From Aquamicrobium defluvii (GTDB taxonomy: Bacteria > Pseudomonadota > Alphaproteobacteria > Rhizobiales > Rhizobiaceae): 64,000 bases of DNA. The notes beneath the pieces are model-generated. The model ran no database searches and was not told the origin of the DNA. It was given only the letters and a program-made list of their open reading frames with translations. Of the stretch, positions 40,646 through 51,863 are shown in pieces. The position numbers and the translations under genes are program-made. The stretch lies in NCBI RefSeq assembly GCF_004363725.1, contig NZ_SNZF01000012.1, positions 37,724-101,723 of the forward strand, given 5' to 3'. The number at the start of each line of letters is the position of its first letter. Positions within the stretch are counted from its first letter, which is position 1.

Positions 40646-41738
40646 GTTCGCCGGAGGGAACCCGCCGAAGGGCATCGAGAACCCGCCCGCAAGTTTCTGC
40701 CTCCAAATAGGGGTGCATAGGCAGGCTCAGGACTTCGTCAGCGGCCCGATCACCCACCGGCAGATGTGCAGCGGAATCGGCAGCTGCCGGCTGTCTGTTA
40801 AGGGGAAGAGGATAATGTATGGCGGTGGGGATGCCGGCACCCTTCAGCGTCGTCTGAACCCTGGACCGCTCTGGCACACGAACCGTATATTGCGCCCAAG
40901 CTGAAATATGACCTGACATAATTCGCGGCGGCGTCACATCCAGCTCGGCAAGACCGGCATCATAACGTGCAGCAACCTGCTGGCGCGCGGCAATTTCTTC
41001 GTCAAGTATCTCGAGCTTCGGCAGGAGAATTGCCGCCTGTAACGTATCGAGCCGTGAGTTGACGCCTACACGGACATGATAATATCGCTTTTCCTGCCCG
41101 TGGCGCGCAATTTGCCGGATGACCCGCGCCAGTTCAGGGTCCGAAGTAAAGATTGCACCACCGTCGCCATAGCAACCCAACGGCTTTGAGGGAAAGAAAC
41201 TCGTGCAGCCTATGGTTGTCAAGTTGCAGGACTTCCGGCCTTTATAAGTGGCTCCGAAGCTCTGCGCCCCATCCTCGATGACCGGAATACCATGACGCCC
41301 GGCGATGGCATTAATGGTATCGAAATCGGCAGGCTGGCCATAAAGCGAAACCGGGATGATCGCGCGCGTTCTAGGTGTAATCGCAGCTTCGAGCAGGGCC
41401 GGATCGAGGTTATAGGTCGCCGGCTCTATGTCCACATAAATCACTTTGGCGCCAAGCAGCAAGGCAGCTTCCGCAGTCGCGATATAGCTGAAGCCCGGGG
41501 TGATGACCTCGTCCCCCGGCCCGACCCCCAGAGCCATAAGCGCGATCTGCAATGCGTCGGTGCCATTTGCGCAGCTGATGCAATGGGCGGCACCGGTGTA
41601 AGCTGCGAGCTTTTCCTCGAGTTCGTCCACCTCCGGGCCCAGGATATACTGGCCATGCGCGAGAACGCGGGCAATGCCCGCCTCGATACGATCGCGGAGA
41701 CGATCCTGCTGTGCGGCGAGATCGACAAATGGAATCAT
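40635..41738 (-). CDS. wbpE: DegT/DnrJ-family aminotransferase, WbpE-like
   Basis: A 367-residue PLP aminotransferase opening [20 protein letters not shown]. Motifs are [20 protein letters not shown] (residues about 57-76), [15 protein letters not shown] with the cofactor Asp, and [20 protein letters not shown] with the Schiff-base lysine. WbpE converts the 3-keto UDP-GlcNAcA intermediate to the 3-amino sugar with glutamate. Sits between wbpD (ATGA overlap) and wzx, which supports this assignment over perosamine-type relatives. Confidence 0.9.
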   Translation of the reverse strand: MIPFVDLAAQQDRLRDRIEAGIARVLAHGQYILGPEVDELEEKLAAYTGAAHCISCANGTDALQIALMALGVGPGDEVITPGFSYIATAEAALLLGAKVIYVDIEPATYNLDPALLEAAITPRTRAIIPVSLYGQPADFDTINAIAGRHGIPVIEDGAQSFGATYKGRKSCNLTTIGCTSFFPSKPLGCYGDGGAIFTSDPELARVIRQIARHGQEKRYYHVRVGVNSRLDTLQAAILLPKLEILDEEIAARQQVAARYDAGLAELDVTPPRIMSGHISAWAQYTVRVPERSRVQTTLKGAGIPTAIHYPLPLNRQPAAADSAAHLPVGDRAADEVLSLPMHPYLEAETCGRVLDALRRVPSGEHEV

Positions 41739-42321
41739 GCGGCCCCCTCCGTGCGGATCACGCGCCCGTCCCGCAACACGTAGTTGTCCCCCGTGTGCGG
41801 GCAGACGGTCTCACCTTCGCCCGCCAGCGGCAGATCGAGCCGTTCGCCAAATGCGCTCATCCAGCCGACCTGACGGGCGGGCACGCCCAACATCAGCGCG
41901 AAGTCCGGAACGTCGCGGCTAACCACCGCACCCGCGCCAACAAAGGCGAACGCTCCGACCGTCACGCCACAGACGATGGTGCAGTTCGCACCCAGCGTCG
42001 CTCCGCGCTTCACCAGTGTATCGCGATATTCGCTCTTGCGTTCGATCAGCGCGCGAGGATTGTGAACATTAGTAAACACCATCGAAGGTCCACAGAACAC
42101 TCCGTCCTCGAGTGTCACATTGTCGTAAACCGAGACATTGTTCTGCACCTTGCAGCGATCGCCGATCTCGACCTTGTTGCCTACGAAGACATTCTGCCCA
42201 AGCGACACGTTCCGCCCGATCTGCGCACCACCGCAGACATGCACGAAATGCCAGACCCGGCTCCCCTCCCCGATCCGGGCACCCTCATCGACAACAGCGG
42301 AAGGATGGATGCTGACGGGCA

Positions 42322-42322
<1 letters not shown>
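41735..42322 (-). CDS. wbpD: UDP-2-acetamido-3-amino-glucuronate N-acetyltransferase, WbpD-like
   Basis: A 195-residue hexapeptide acyltransferase. The beta-helix repeats run [20 protein letters not shown] through [20 protein letters not shown], with [40 protein letters not shown] matching WbpD-type enzymes including the catalytic His in NVHNP. It transfers acetyl to the 3-amino group. The start overlaps the wbpB stop by one base (TAATG) and its stop overlaps wbpE (ATGA). Confidence 0.9.
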
Positions 42323-44577
<2,255 letters not shown>

Positions 44578-44581
<4 letters not shown>

Positions 44582-45591
44582 TTGCCGTAATAATCACGGA
44601 ACCAAGACACGAATTTGGCGATTCCGTCCCGGACATTTGTCTGCGGCCGATAACCTGTGAGATGCTGCAGAAGCTCGGCGTTTGCCCAAGTAGCAGGCAC
44701 GTCGCCCTTTTGCATCTCCATGTAATTGCGGATGGCCTTTTTCCCGAGACAATCTTCGATGGCGTCAATGAAATCCAGAAGTCGCACCTTGTCGGAATTG
44801 CCGATATTGACGATGCGGAAAGGCGCGACCGGAGACAGGCTGTCACCAGGCTCGATTTCCTCTTTCGATGCAGGGCGTGCCGGTGCAACCTCGATCAAAG
44901 CCCGGATGCCGCGCACCAGATCCTCGACATAAGTGAAATCACGATACATGTCGCCATGGTTGTAGATATCGATCGGCCTGCCATCGAGGATGGCATCGAC
45001 GAATTTGTATAGCGCCAGATCTGGCCGCCCCCATGGACCATAGACGGTGAAGAACCGGAACATGGTGGTGGGAAGACCCCACAAATGCGCATAAGCATGC
45101 GCCATACTTTCATTGGCTTTCTTGGTCGCAGCATAGATTGTGAGCTGTGTATCAGCCTTCTCTGTTTCTACGAAGGGCATATCGTCGTTGGCGCCATATA
45201 CCGACGAGGTCGAAGCCATCAGCAAATGTTTCACCACCAGCCGGCGCGCTGCTTCCATCACGTTGAAGGTCCCGATCACATTGGCGTCGAGGTAGGCGCG
45301 TGGATTCTCGAGGCTATAGCGCACTCCCGCTTGGGCCGCGAGATGAACGATCACGTCGGGACGGAAGTTGTCGGCTACTTGGTCAAATAGTTCTTGGTCC
45401 TCAAGCATGCCTTCGGTGGCAGCGAAATTTCCATCCTGCAACAGCATGGCGTGGCGCCGTCGTTTGAGCCCCACATCATAGTAATTCGTTATCCCGTCAT
45501 AGCCGTGAACTTGGTATCCTTCAGAAAGCAGGAGTTTTGCAAGATGGAAGCCAATGAATCCGGCCGTGCCCGTGATGAGTACTTTCGTCAT
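44578..45591 (-). CDS. lpsL: UDP-glucuronate 4-epimerase (LpsL/Cap1J-like SDR)
   Basis: A 337-residue extended short-chain dehydrogenase. The NAD motif is [18 protein letters not shown], followed by [20 protein letters not shown] typical of UDP-GlcA 4-epimerases. The catalytic triad is in [11 protein letters not shown] (Ser/Thr) and YAATKKANE (YxxxK). [20 protein letters not shown] and [19 protein letters not shown] complete the pattern. It interconverts UDP-glucuronate and UDP-galacturonate. First gene of the wbpA-B-D-E run, coupled to wbpA by ATGA. A GlcNAcA substrate is also possible here. Confidence 0.9.
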
Positions 45592-45658
45592 AACTGATGC
45601 ATTCGTTCTGGTGTTTATCTTCTGCCTAATAGTAAGCGTATCATCATTCGTAAAGTAT

Positions 45659-47485
45659 TTACTCCACCGTCACCGACTTGGCGAGGTTGCGCGGCTGGTC
45701 GACATCGGTGCCCATGAACACGGCCGTGTAATAGGCCAAAAGCTGGATCGGCAGCGCATAGACGATGGGCGAGATGATCTCCGGCACGTCCGGCAGCACG
45801 ATGGTGTCCATCGTCTCGACCGTGGCGTTGGCCGCCCCCTTCTCGTCGGTGATCAGGATGATCCTGCCGCCGCGCGCCGCCACCTCCTGCATGTTGGAGA
45901 CGGTCTTTTCAAAAATGCGGTCATGCGGGGCGATCACCACCACCGGCATCTTTTCGTCGATCAGCGCGATCGGGCCGTGCTTCAATTCGCCGGCCGCATA
46001 GCCCTCGGCATGGATATAGGAGATTTCCTTGAGCTTCAGCGCCCCTTCCATGGCCAGCGGGTAGTTGGTGTCGCGGCCCAGATAGAGCACATGCCTGTAG
46101 TGCGACAACTCGCGCGCCAGCTTCTCGATCTGGCGCTCCACCTTCTGCAAAGCCTGATTGGCGTAGCGCGGGGTTTCGGAGAGGGCCCGCACCAGCGCCT
46201 TCTCCTGCTCGGGGGAAATCTTGCCGCGCTCGGCGGCGGCCCGAACCGCCAGCGAAGCCAAGACCGATAGCTGGCAGGTGAAGGCCTTTGTGGAGGCGAC
46301 GCCGATTTCGGGGCCGGCCAGCGTCGGCAGCACCACGTCCGATTCGCGCGCAATGGTCGATTCGCGCACATTGACCACCGCGCCGATGGTCATGCCGGCG
46401 CTGCGGCAGTAGCGCAGGGAGGCCAGCGTGTCGGCCGTCTCGCCCGATTGCGATATGAACAGCGCCGCGTCGCGCGCCGAAAGCGGCATCTCGCGATAGC
46501 GAAATTCCGAGGCGATATCGATATCCACGGGAAGGCGCGCATAGCGCTCGAACCAGTATTTGCCGATCAGGCCGGCAAGATAGGCCGTGCCACAGGCGGA
46601 AATCGCCAGACGATCGATGGAGTTGAAATCGAAAGGCAGGTCGATCTTCCGGGTCGCGCCATTCGCGAAGTCGAGATAATTGGCCAGCGTGTGCGAGATC
46701 ACCTCCGGCTGCTCATGGATTTCCTTTTCCATGAAGTGCCGATGGTTGCCCTTGTCGACCAGATAGGAAGCGCCCAGAGATTGCTGGCGACGACGCTCGA
46801 CCGCATTGCCGTCAATGTCGAAGATCGAAACCCCGGCATGGCGCACGACCACCCAGTCGCCGTCCTCCAGATAGGTGATGGAGTTGGTGAAAGGCGCCAG
46901 CGCAATGGCGTCCGAGCCAAGGAACATCTCACCTTCGCCGTGGCCGACAGCCAGCGGCGGCCCATTGCGCGCGCCCACCACCAGGTCGTCGTCACCCCTG
47001 AACATGATGGCCAATGCGAAAGCGCCCTGAAGGCGCTTCAGTGCGGCATGGGCCGCCTCCACCGGAGCCGCGCCCCGCTTCAGTTCGCGCTCGACCAGAT
47101 GCGCGACGACCTCGGTGTCGGTCTGCGAGGTGAACTGGTAGCCATCGGCGGCGAGCTCGTCGCGCAGCTCGGCGAAATTCTCGATGATGCCGTTATGGAC
47201 AACCGCGACGCCGCCCGAGAAATGCGGATGGGCGTTCGTTTCGTTCGGCACGCCATGGGTCGCCCAGCGGGTATGACCGATGCCGATCGTGCCGAACAGC
47301 GGCTCATCCTTCAGGCGGTTTTCCAGATTGACCAGCTTGCCTTCGGCACGGCGACGGGCAAGCTCGCCCCGCTCGATGGTGGCGACGCCCGCCGAATCAT
47401 AGCCGCGATATTCCAGACGCTTGAGGGCATCGACAATAAGGGGCGCAACCTGCGTCTTGCCCACGATTGCTACGATTCCGCACAT
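45659..47485 (-). CDS. glmS: Glutamine--fructose-6-phosphate aminotransferase GlmS
   Basis: A 608-residue enzyme, usual length. The N-terminal glutaminase starts MCGIVAIVGKTQVAPLIVDA with nucleophile Cys2; GIGHTRWATHGVPNETNAHP is the glutamine site. Two SIS sugar isomerase domains follow (CGTAYLAGLIGKYWFERYAR, SQSGETADTLASLRYCRSAG, YLGRDTNYPLAMEGALKLKE), ending LAKSVTVE. It makes glucosamine-6-phosphate, precursor of UDP-GlcNAc for the wbp pathway. Its place inside the polysaccharide region suggests a dedicated second copy. No glmS-type ribozyme is expected or seen. Confidence 0.95.
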   Translation of the reverse strand: MCGIVAIVGKTQVAPLIVDALKRLEYRGYDSAGVATIERGELARRRAEGKLVNLENRLKDEPLFGTIGIGHTRWATHGVPNETNAHPHFSGGVAVVHNGIIENFAELRDELAADGYQFTSQTDTEVVAHLVERELKRGAAPVEAAHAALKRLQGAFALAIMFRGDDDLVVGARNGPPLAVGHGEGEMFLGSDAIALAPFTNSITYLEDGDWVVVRHAGVSIFDIDGNAVERRRQQSLGASYLVDKGNHRHFMEKEIHEQPEVISHTLANYLDFANGATRKIDLPFDFNSIDRLAISACGTAYLAGLIGKYWFERYARLPVDIDIASEFRYREMPLSARDAALFISQSGETADTLASLRYCRSAGMTIGAVVNVRESTIARESDVVLPTLAGPEIGVASTKAFTCQLSVLASLAVRAAAERGKISPEQEKALVRALSETPRYANQALQKVERQIEKLARELSHYRHVLYLGRDTNYPLAMEGALKLKEISYIHAEGYAAGELKHGPIALIDEKMPVVVIAPHDRIFEKTVSNMQEVAARGGRIILITDEKGAANATVETMDTIVLPDVPEIISPIVYALPIQLLAYYTAVFMGTDVDQPRNLAKSVTVE

Positions 47486-47541
47486 GAATACGCTTTCTTT
47501 TCAATCATTCTATCGTGGGAAAAAATTCTGGATGAAACGAT

Positions 47542-48831
47542 TCATTTCGCCCCGTACCCGGTCAGCATGATGTGGATCGTTCTCATAACGATGACCAGGT
47601 CGAGCCAGGGCGAAAAATTCTTGATGTAGTAGAAGTCGTAATGCAGCTTCTCATGCACTTCATCGACGTCGGCGACATGGCCCTGATTCACTTGCGCCCA
47701 GCCGGTAATGCCCGGCCGCACGATGTGGCGGTAGGGATAGAAGGCCAGTTCACTCTCATACCAGCGTGACAAGACCACCGCCTCGGGACGGGGTCCGATC
47801 CAGCTCATCTCGCCGCGCAATATGTTGATGAGTTGGGGCAGTTCGTCCAGCCGGGTGCGCCTCAGGAAACGGCCGAGACGTGTGATACGCGGATCACTCT
47901 CACGGGTGATGGCCCTGTCACGGGCGGCCAGCGCGCTGTCGCTGCCCTGACGCATGGTGCGGAATTTGTAGACGGTGAATACAGCGCCTCTATAGCCAAC
48001 ACGTTCCTGACGAAACAGTGCCGGACCGGGCGTCTCCATCCGGATCAGCACCGCGATGATCAACAGAAGCGGCGAGACGACGACGAGAACAGCCAGCGCG
48101 GCCAACCAGTCGATCGCCTGCTTGATCTTGATGTAGGCCTGGTTCGGATTCAGCGAACCCAGCGTGTTCTCGGACAGATGCTCGATCTCGACGCGCCCGG
48201 TGAGCGACTCCAGTACCTGCTTCACATGGTAGACGGGCATTCCCGACAGCACGCAATTGGTGATGAAGCGAAGCCAGGATTCCGAAAGATCGGCCCGCAG
48301 GTCCGCAACCACCCCCTGCACCCTTTCCGGAATCATGCCTGGCGTATGAAGCGTGTGCCAGACCACATTGTCCACGACCTCAAGCCGGTCGACATCGCCC
48401 ACCGGCACCATCGCCAGCCGATTTGGCTCCAGCCGGTTCGAGACGGCGCTGAGACTGAAATACCACAGGATCGAGACCAGGAAGGAGCCTGCGGCCTGAA
48501 AGCGGCTGTAGTCGAGACGGAAAAAGAAGATGGCTATGAATACGAGCCCGTAGCCCAGCGCGAAAGCAGGCAAAATGGTGCTGAAGTTCGCAACGCCGGG
48601 GAAGGAATCCAGACGCCTGTAGATCATGTAGCCCAGTATGTGGGCAACCACGGCCGCGGTGATCGTCACCTGATGGTTGATCGAGTACACCACCCTCGGG
48701 TCCAGCACCATGCGCGCCAGCAGCGGCAGGCCGATGGCCAGCAGCAGGCCGCCCGCCAGTTGATAGCGCAGCCGCAAAAGGGGATGACGCCTCGCAACGG
48801 CCATTGTTTGAGATTTTGGAGCTGAGTTCAT
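47542..48831 (-). CDS. Undecaprenyl-phosphate sugar-1-phosphate transferase (WcaJ/EpsE-like)
   Basis: A 429-residue polyisoprenyl-phosphate hexose-1-phosphate transferase. Four to five N-terminal membrane helices (residues about 25-130) and a divergent CoA-binding-like domain precede a further helix (WLAALAVLVVVSPLLLIIAV) and the catalytic domain: RVGYRGAVFTVYKFRTMRQG, TRLGRFLRRTRLDELPQLIN ILRGEMSWIGPRPE and PGITGWAQVNQG. The D-E pair in RLDELPQL and the Arg in GPRPE are catalytic. It starts each repeat unit on undecaprenyl phosphate. A 432-bp AT-rich gap in front must hold its promoter. Confidence 0.93.
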   Translation of the reverse strand: MNSAPKSQTMAVARRHPLLRLRYQLAGGLLLAIGLPLLARMVLDPRVVYSINHQVTITAAVVAHILGYMIYRRLDSFPGVANFSTILPAFALGYGLVFIAIFFFRLDYSRFQAAGSFLVSILWYFSLSAVSNRLEPNRLAMVPVGDVDRLEVVDNVVWHTLHTPGMIPERVQGVVADLRADLSESWLRFITNCVLSGMPVYHVKQVLESLTGRVEIEHLSENTLGSLNPNQAYIKIKQAIDWLAALAVLVVVSPLLLIIAVLIRMETPGPALFRQERVGYRGAVFTVYKFRTMRQGSDSALAARDRAITRESDPRITRLGRFLRRTRLDELPQLINILRGEMSWIGPRPEAVVLSRWYESELAFYPYRHIVRPGITGWAQVNQGHVADVDEVHEKLHYDFYYIKNFSPWLDLVIVMRTIHIMLTGYGAK

Positions 48832-49263
48832 TTCGTAATTTCAGATACCATGAACCCAGCGCCTGATATCCGTATCCCAAGCTGGAATGCTGTTAAATTC
48901 AGCACTCTTCCGGTAAGAATCAGGTTGGCTCGTCGGGTGGCGTGTGATGCCAACACCAAACTGCCAAGTTCGGTTATTGAGATTAAATGCCGCCTGTTCT
49001 TGCTCAGAAGCTTGGTCGCTATGGCGACCCAGTCAGACATAAAACCAGTGCATGCTCATCAGTCCATTCCTAAAACGCAGTCAGCGCCCAATGTAAAAAC
49101 ACAGCTTGGCGACTTCTCTTAACAAATATTTCTGGATAGTCAATATTCACTTTTATGTAATATTCATGACAAGAAAATAAACGCTTTGTCGCAATTTTTT
49201 TCTTAAAATTCCTGAATTTTCATTCATAATTATTACATGATATTGAGTATTGATAAAATATGC
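48832..49263. promoter_or_regulatory. 432-bp intergenic region, promoter region of the sugar transferase
   Basis: No gene recognised. The half near 49130-49260 is markedly AT-rich (runs such as attattacatgatattgag) against a GC-rich neighbourhood, typical of a promoter or a site bound by a nucleoid protein. It separates two minus-strand transcription units: 57146-49264 and 48831 onward. Confidence 0.45.
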
Positions 49264-50631
49264 TTATTGGAAATCGTGTAAATCCTCCCTCCTTCCGTTA
49301 GCATAGGGAGGCAAAACCTCCTCGCGCGCTCGGCGGCGTTTGTCTTCGTAACCTTTCCGCAATCCCGGCCGCGTACCGATGTCGGAAAAGAACAGCACAT
49401 TGAAGAATGCGAACGTCATGGCGATCGCCATGGTTCGCAAGGGATAATCTACAATGGAGTGGAGCAGGATAACGACGATCGACAACAGCGCCAGACGCTG
49501 GAGCGGGCGATTGTAGACTTTCACGGCGCGCACGATCACCATTGCGACGTAGACGGCAAAGACCACCATCGCTGCTGCCCCGCCTTCGAGCAGCAATTCG
49601 AGGAAATCATTGTGGGCATGATTGACGTATAGATTATGCACCATGTCGCGCTTTTCATAGGCCGGGTAGACGAGATCGAAAGTGCCGAACCCCGTGCCCC
49701 ATACCCAGTTGTCCAATATTGCGTTCCAGGTGGTGAGCGCGAATTCCTTGCGCCCGAAATCCGGGTCGAGCTGCTGGGAGCCGATCTGGATCAACGCGCC
49801 ATAGCCATAGGCGGCAAAGCTGGCGAACAGAACCACCATCGCGATGGTGCCGACGCGGCCGCGCCAGATGAGCGAACCGACGGAGATGGCGACGACGCCG
49901 AGCCCGATCAGGATTCCGGCGCGCGAGCCTGCCGCCAGCAGGACGAGAAATGTCAACACCAGCAGGAGCGTGGCGATGGCCGCACGGTCGTGGAAAAAGC
50001 CGAAATAGACGATCAGCGGCAGGCTTGCGAACACCAGTGTGGAGAAATGGTTCACATTGGCGAACATGCCGACCATGACGCCGTAGCCGAGCAGGTCGCC
50101 GAGCGTAGCGTCCGTGCTGAATGAGTATTGCAGGCCGCCGGCGATCAGGTTGCAGACGAGGCCTATGACGAAAAACGGCAGCAGGTTGGCGATTTTTTCC
50201 TGCGGCAGGCTCACTGCGGCGATGAAGAACACGACCGGCGCCAAGGCAAAGATCGTGGCCTCGACGGTGCGCGAAACGCTGAGACTGATCGGCGCGGCGC
50301 TGACCGCCTCAGACAGGTCGTTTCCGACAAACGGAAGCAGGTCGGCGGGGCGGGCGAGTTCGAGCAGCGTGAGCGGCAGTGGCAAAAGCTGCATAATGCC
50401 GAGCACAAGGATCAGCACCAGCAGGACGATGCCCGCACGCATCGGCTTCGTCATCTGCGCCGACATCAGCGCATAGGCCGCGCCGGCGATGACGATCATC
50501 TGGAGGATGGCGTCGACCAGTACGCCGCGCTGCGTAGCGCCGCCCACCAGAAGACATGCGAGCAGGCAAAGGCCCAGCGCGTTGCGGCTGCCGCGCAGCC
50601 CTTTCACAGCGCCCGCCTCGACGACCGTCAT
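49264..50631 (-). CDS. O-antigen ligase/polymerase-like membrane protein
   Basis: A 455-residue protein with about 11-12 hydrophobic helices, a Wzy_C/O-antigen ligase pattern (GTGFGTFDLVYPAYEKRDMV then HNLYVNHAHNDFLELLLEGG) where the His-x-His-N-D segment in the periplasmic loop is the ligase superfamily signature, and a basic C-terminal tail. It either polymerises or ligates the exopolysaccharide. This is the second such protein in the region. Start ATG 50631 overlaps the upstream gene stop (ATGA). Confidence 0.87.
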   Translation of the reverse strand: MTVVEAGAVKGLRGSRNALGLCLLACLLVGGATQRGVLVDAILQMIVIAGAAYALMSAQMTKPMRAGIVLLVLILVLGIMQLLPLPLTLLELARPADLLPFVGNDLSEAVSAAPISLSVSRTVEATIFALAPVVFFIAAVSLPQEKIANLLPFFVIGLVCNLIAGGLQYSFSTDATLGDLLGYGVMVGMFANVNHFSTLVFASLPLIVYFGFFHDRAAIATLLLVLTFLVLLAAGSRAGILIGLGVVAISVGSLIWRGRVGTIAMVVLFASFAAYGYGALIQIGSQQLDPDFGRKEFALTTWNAILDNWVWGTGFGTFDLVYPAYEKRDMVHNLYVNHAHNDFLELLLEGGAAAMVVFAVYVAMVIVRAVKVYNRPLQRLALLSIVVILLHSIVDYPLRTMAIAMTFAFFNVLFFSDIGTRPGLRKGYEDKRRRAREEVLPPYANGRREDLHDFQ

Positions 50632-51863
50632 GATTGCACCGCCGAGATACGAATGCTGTGGAACAGAACCCTGCCGCTGTAGCGACTGCTCCAGCTCTCG
50701 ACCATGGCGTTGGTACGTAATGTCAGGTTTTGCACGGGGCAGTTCTGCGGGACGGTGAACGCGCCGCGAACGGTACGGTTCTGATAAGTCCCGTCCGGCA
50801 CCTCGACGCGCTGCACCGGCTGGCCCGGATCGATACAATCAATGGCCCACAACAGCGATTTGGGCAGTTCGGCCCCGGTGGCCGAAGCCGAAAACTCCAA
50901 CTGATAGGCTCCCGGAGGAAGCAGGAGGTTCTGCTCCAGCCCAATGCGAAGCACGGGCGTGCCGCCGAATTCCAGCAGAAGGCCCTGCCCCGATGCGCTG
51001 TCGGCTGATCCGGCAGGCAGGGTCAGGACGATGCCGGGCTGCTGCCGGATCATCCAGTCGAACCTCCTGCCCGAGGGTCCCTGACGGAACTGGCCATTGA
51101 ACACGAAACCCGACAAATCCTTTTCCTGCGGCGTCAGCGTCAACAGGAAGGTGCGGTACGCCAGATCGTATTGTTTGTGCCGGAACAGGCTGGCGAGCAG
51201 ATGGGCCGTTTCCGGGTTCGTGGGCGGCGTGGAACCCAGTGTCAGATCCTGCAAAAGCCGCGCCGTGAAGGCGAGGTTTCCGGAGCTGAAATCCGCAAGG
51301 GCCACGATCAGCGGCGTGCGCCAGGGCGGCGTTCGCGCAATCGTCTCCAGCAAGGCGGCGTAGCTGTCGGGCAGCGAGAACACCTGCGGCACCGCGGCCG
51401 CGAACGGCCCGATCCTGTCGGGCCAGCGCCGGAACATCACGTCCAGCGCCGCCACCGCCTTGTCATGGTCCCCGGCTTCCACAGCTCTGTGGATGGACCA
51501 TTGCAGCGCATGGATTTCGGTGCTCGCCAGCGTCAGGGCGTGGTCGAACATGGCATAGGCGGCCTCGGTCTGGCCCTGCCGGCGCAGGATTTCGCCAAGC
51601 AGGCTGTAGATACGCGCATCGCCGGCATTGTCCGGCACTGCCGCGCGGACCTGCTCTTCCATCTCGTCGATGGCGCTGTCCCCATCCTGTCTGTTCAGCC
51701 GGGCGACGGCCCCGGCAAGCAGCGCTTCCGTGTTCAGCGGATAAAGCGCCAGCGCCGCTTCAGGATCGCTTGCCTCAAGATGCCGACTTGATGCGATCGC
51801 CAAGATCGCGCAAATGCTTGCGCATGCGCTCAGACACAGAAGCCAGCGACCAGTTTTTCGCAT
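50628..51863 (-). CDS. Exported tetratricopeptide-like protein of the polysaccharide cluster
   Basis: A 411-residue protein with an N-terminal membrane anchor or signal (WLLCLSACASICAILAIASS), a TPR-like helical half (ALYPLNTEALLAGAVARLNR, ARIYSLLGEILRRQGQTEAA YAMFDHAL) and a beta-rich C-terminal half (FNGQFRQGPSGRRFDWMI... QLEFSASATGAELPKSLLWA). This layout recurs beside O-antigen ligase genes in alphaproteobacteria. It may scaffold polymerase or export parts in the periplasm. The start MRKTGRWLL overlaps the end of the Wzc gene by 89 bases in another frame, unusually long. Confidence 0.7.
   Translation of the reverse strand: MRKTGRWLLCLSACASICAILAIASSRHLEASDPEAALALYPLNTEALLAGAVARLNRQDGDSAIDEMEEQVRAAVPDNAGDARIYSLLGEILRRQGQTEAAYAMFDHALTLASTEIHALQWSIHRAVEAGDHDKAVAALDVMFRRWPDRIGPFAAAVPQVFSLPDSYAALLETIARTPPWRTPLIVALADFSSGNLAFTARLLQDLTLGSTPPTNPETAHLLASLFRHKQYDLAYRTFLLTLTPQEKDLSGFVFNGQFRQGPSGRRFDWMIRQQPGIVLTLPAGSADSASGQGLLLEFGGTPVLRIGLEQNLLLPPGAYQLEFSASATGAELPKSLLWAIDCIDPGQPVQRVEVPDGTYQNRTVRGAFTVPQNCPVQNLTLRTNAMVESWSSRYSGRVLFHSIRISAVQS

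Noticed and set aside
45659..47541. A glmS-type ribozyme or riboswitch around glmS
   Set aside because: The glmS ribozyme is known from Gram-positive bacteria; the short upstream gap (56 bp) shows no such structure.
47833..48825. 330-codon plus-strand frame opposite the sugar transferase
   Set aside because: Composition is Gln/Arg/His rich as expected from antisense of the transferase; no domain seen.
48850..49122. 90-codon plus-strand frame in the promoter region of the sugar transferase
   Set aside because: No ribosome site, no family and it runs through the expected promoter of the divergent strand.
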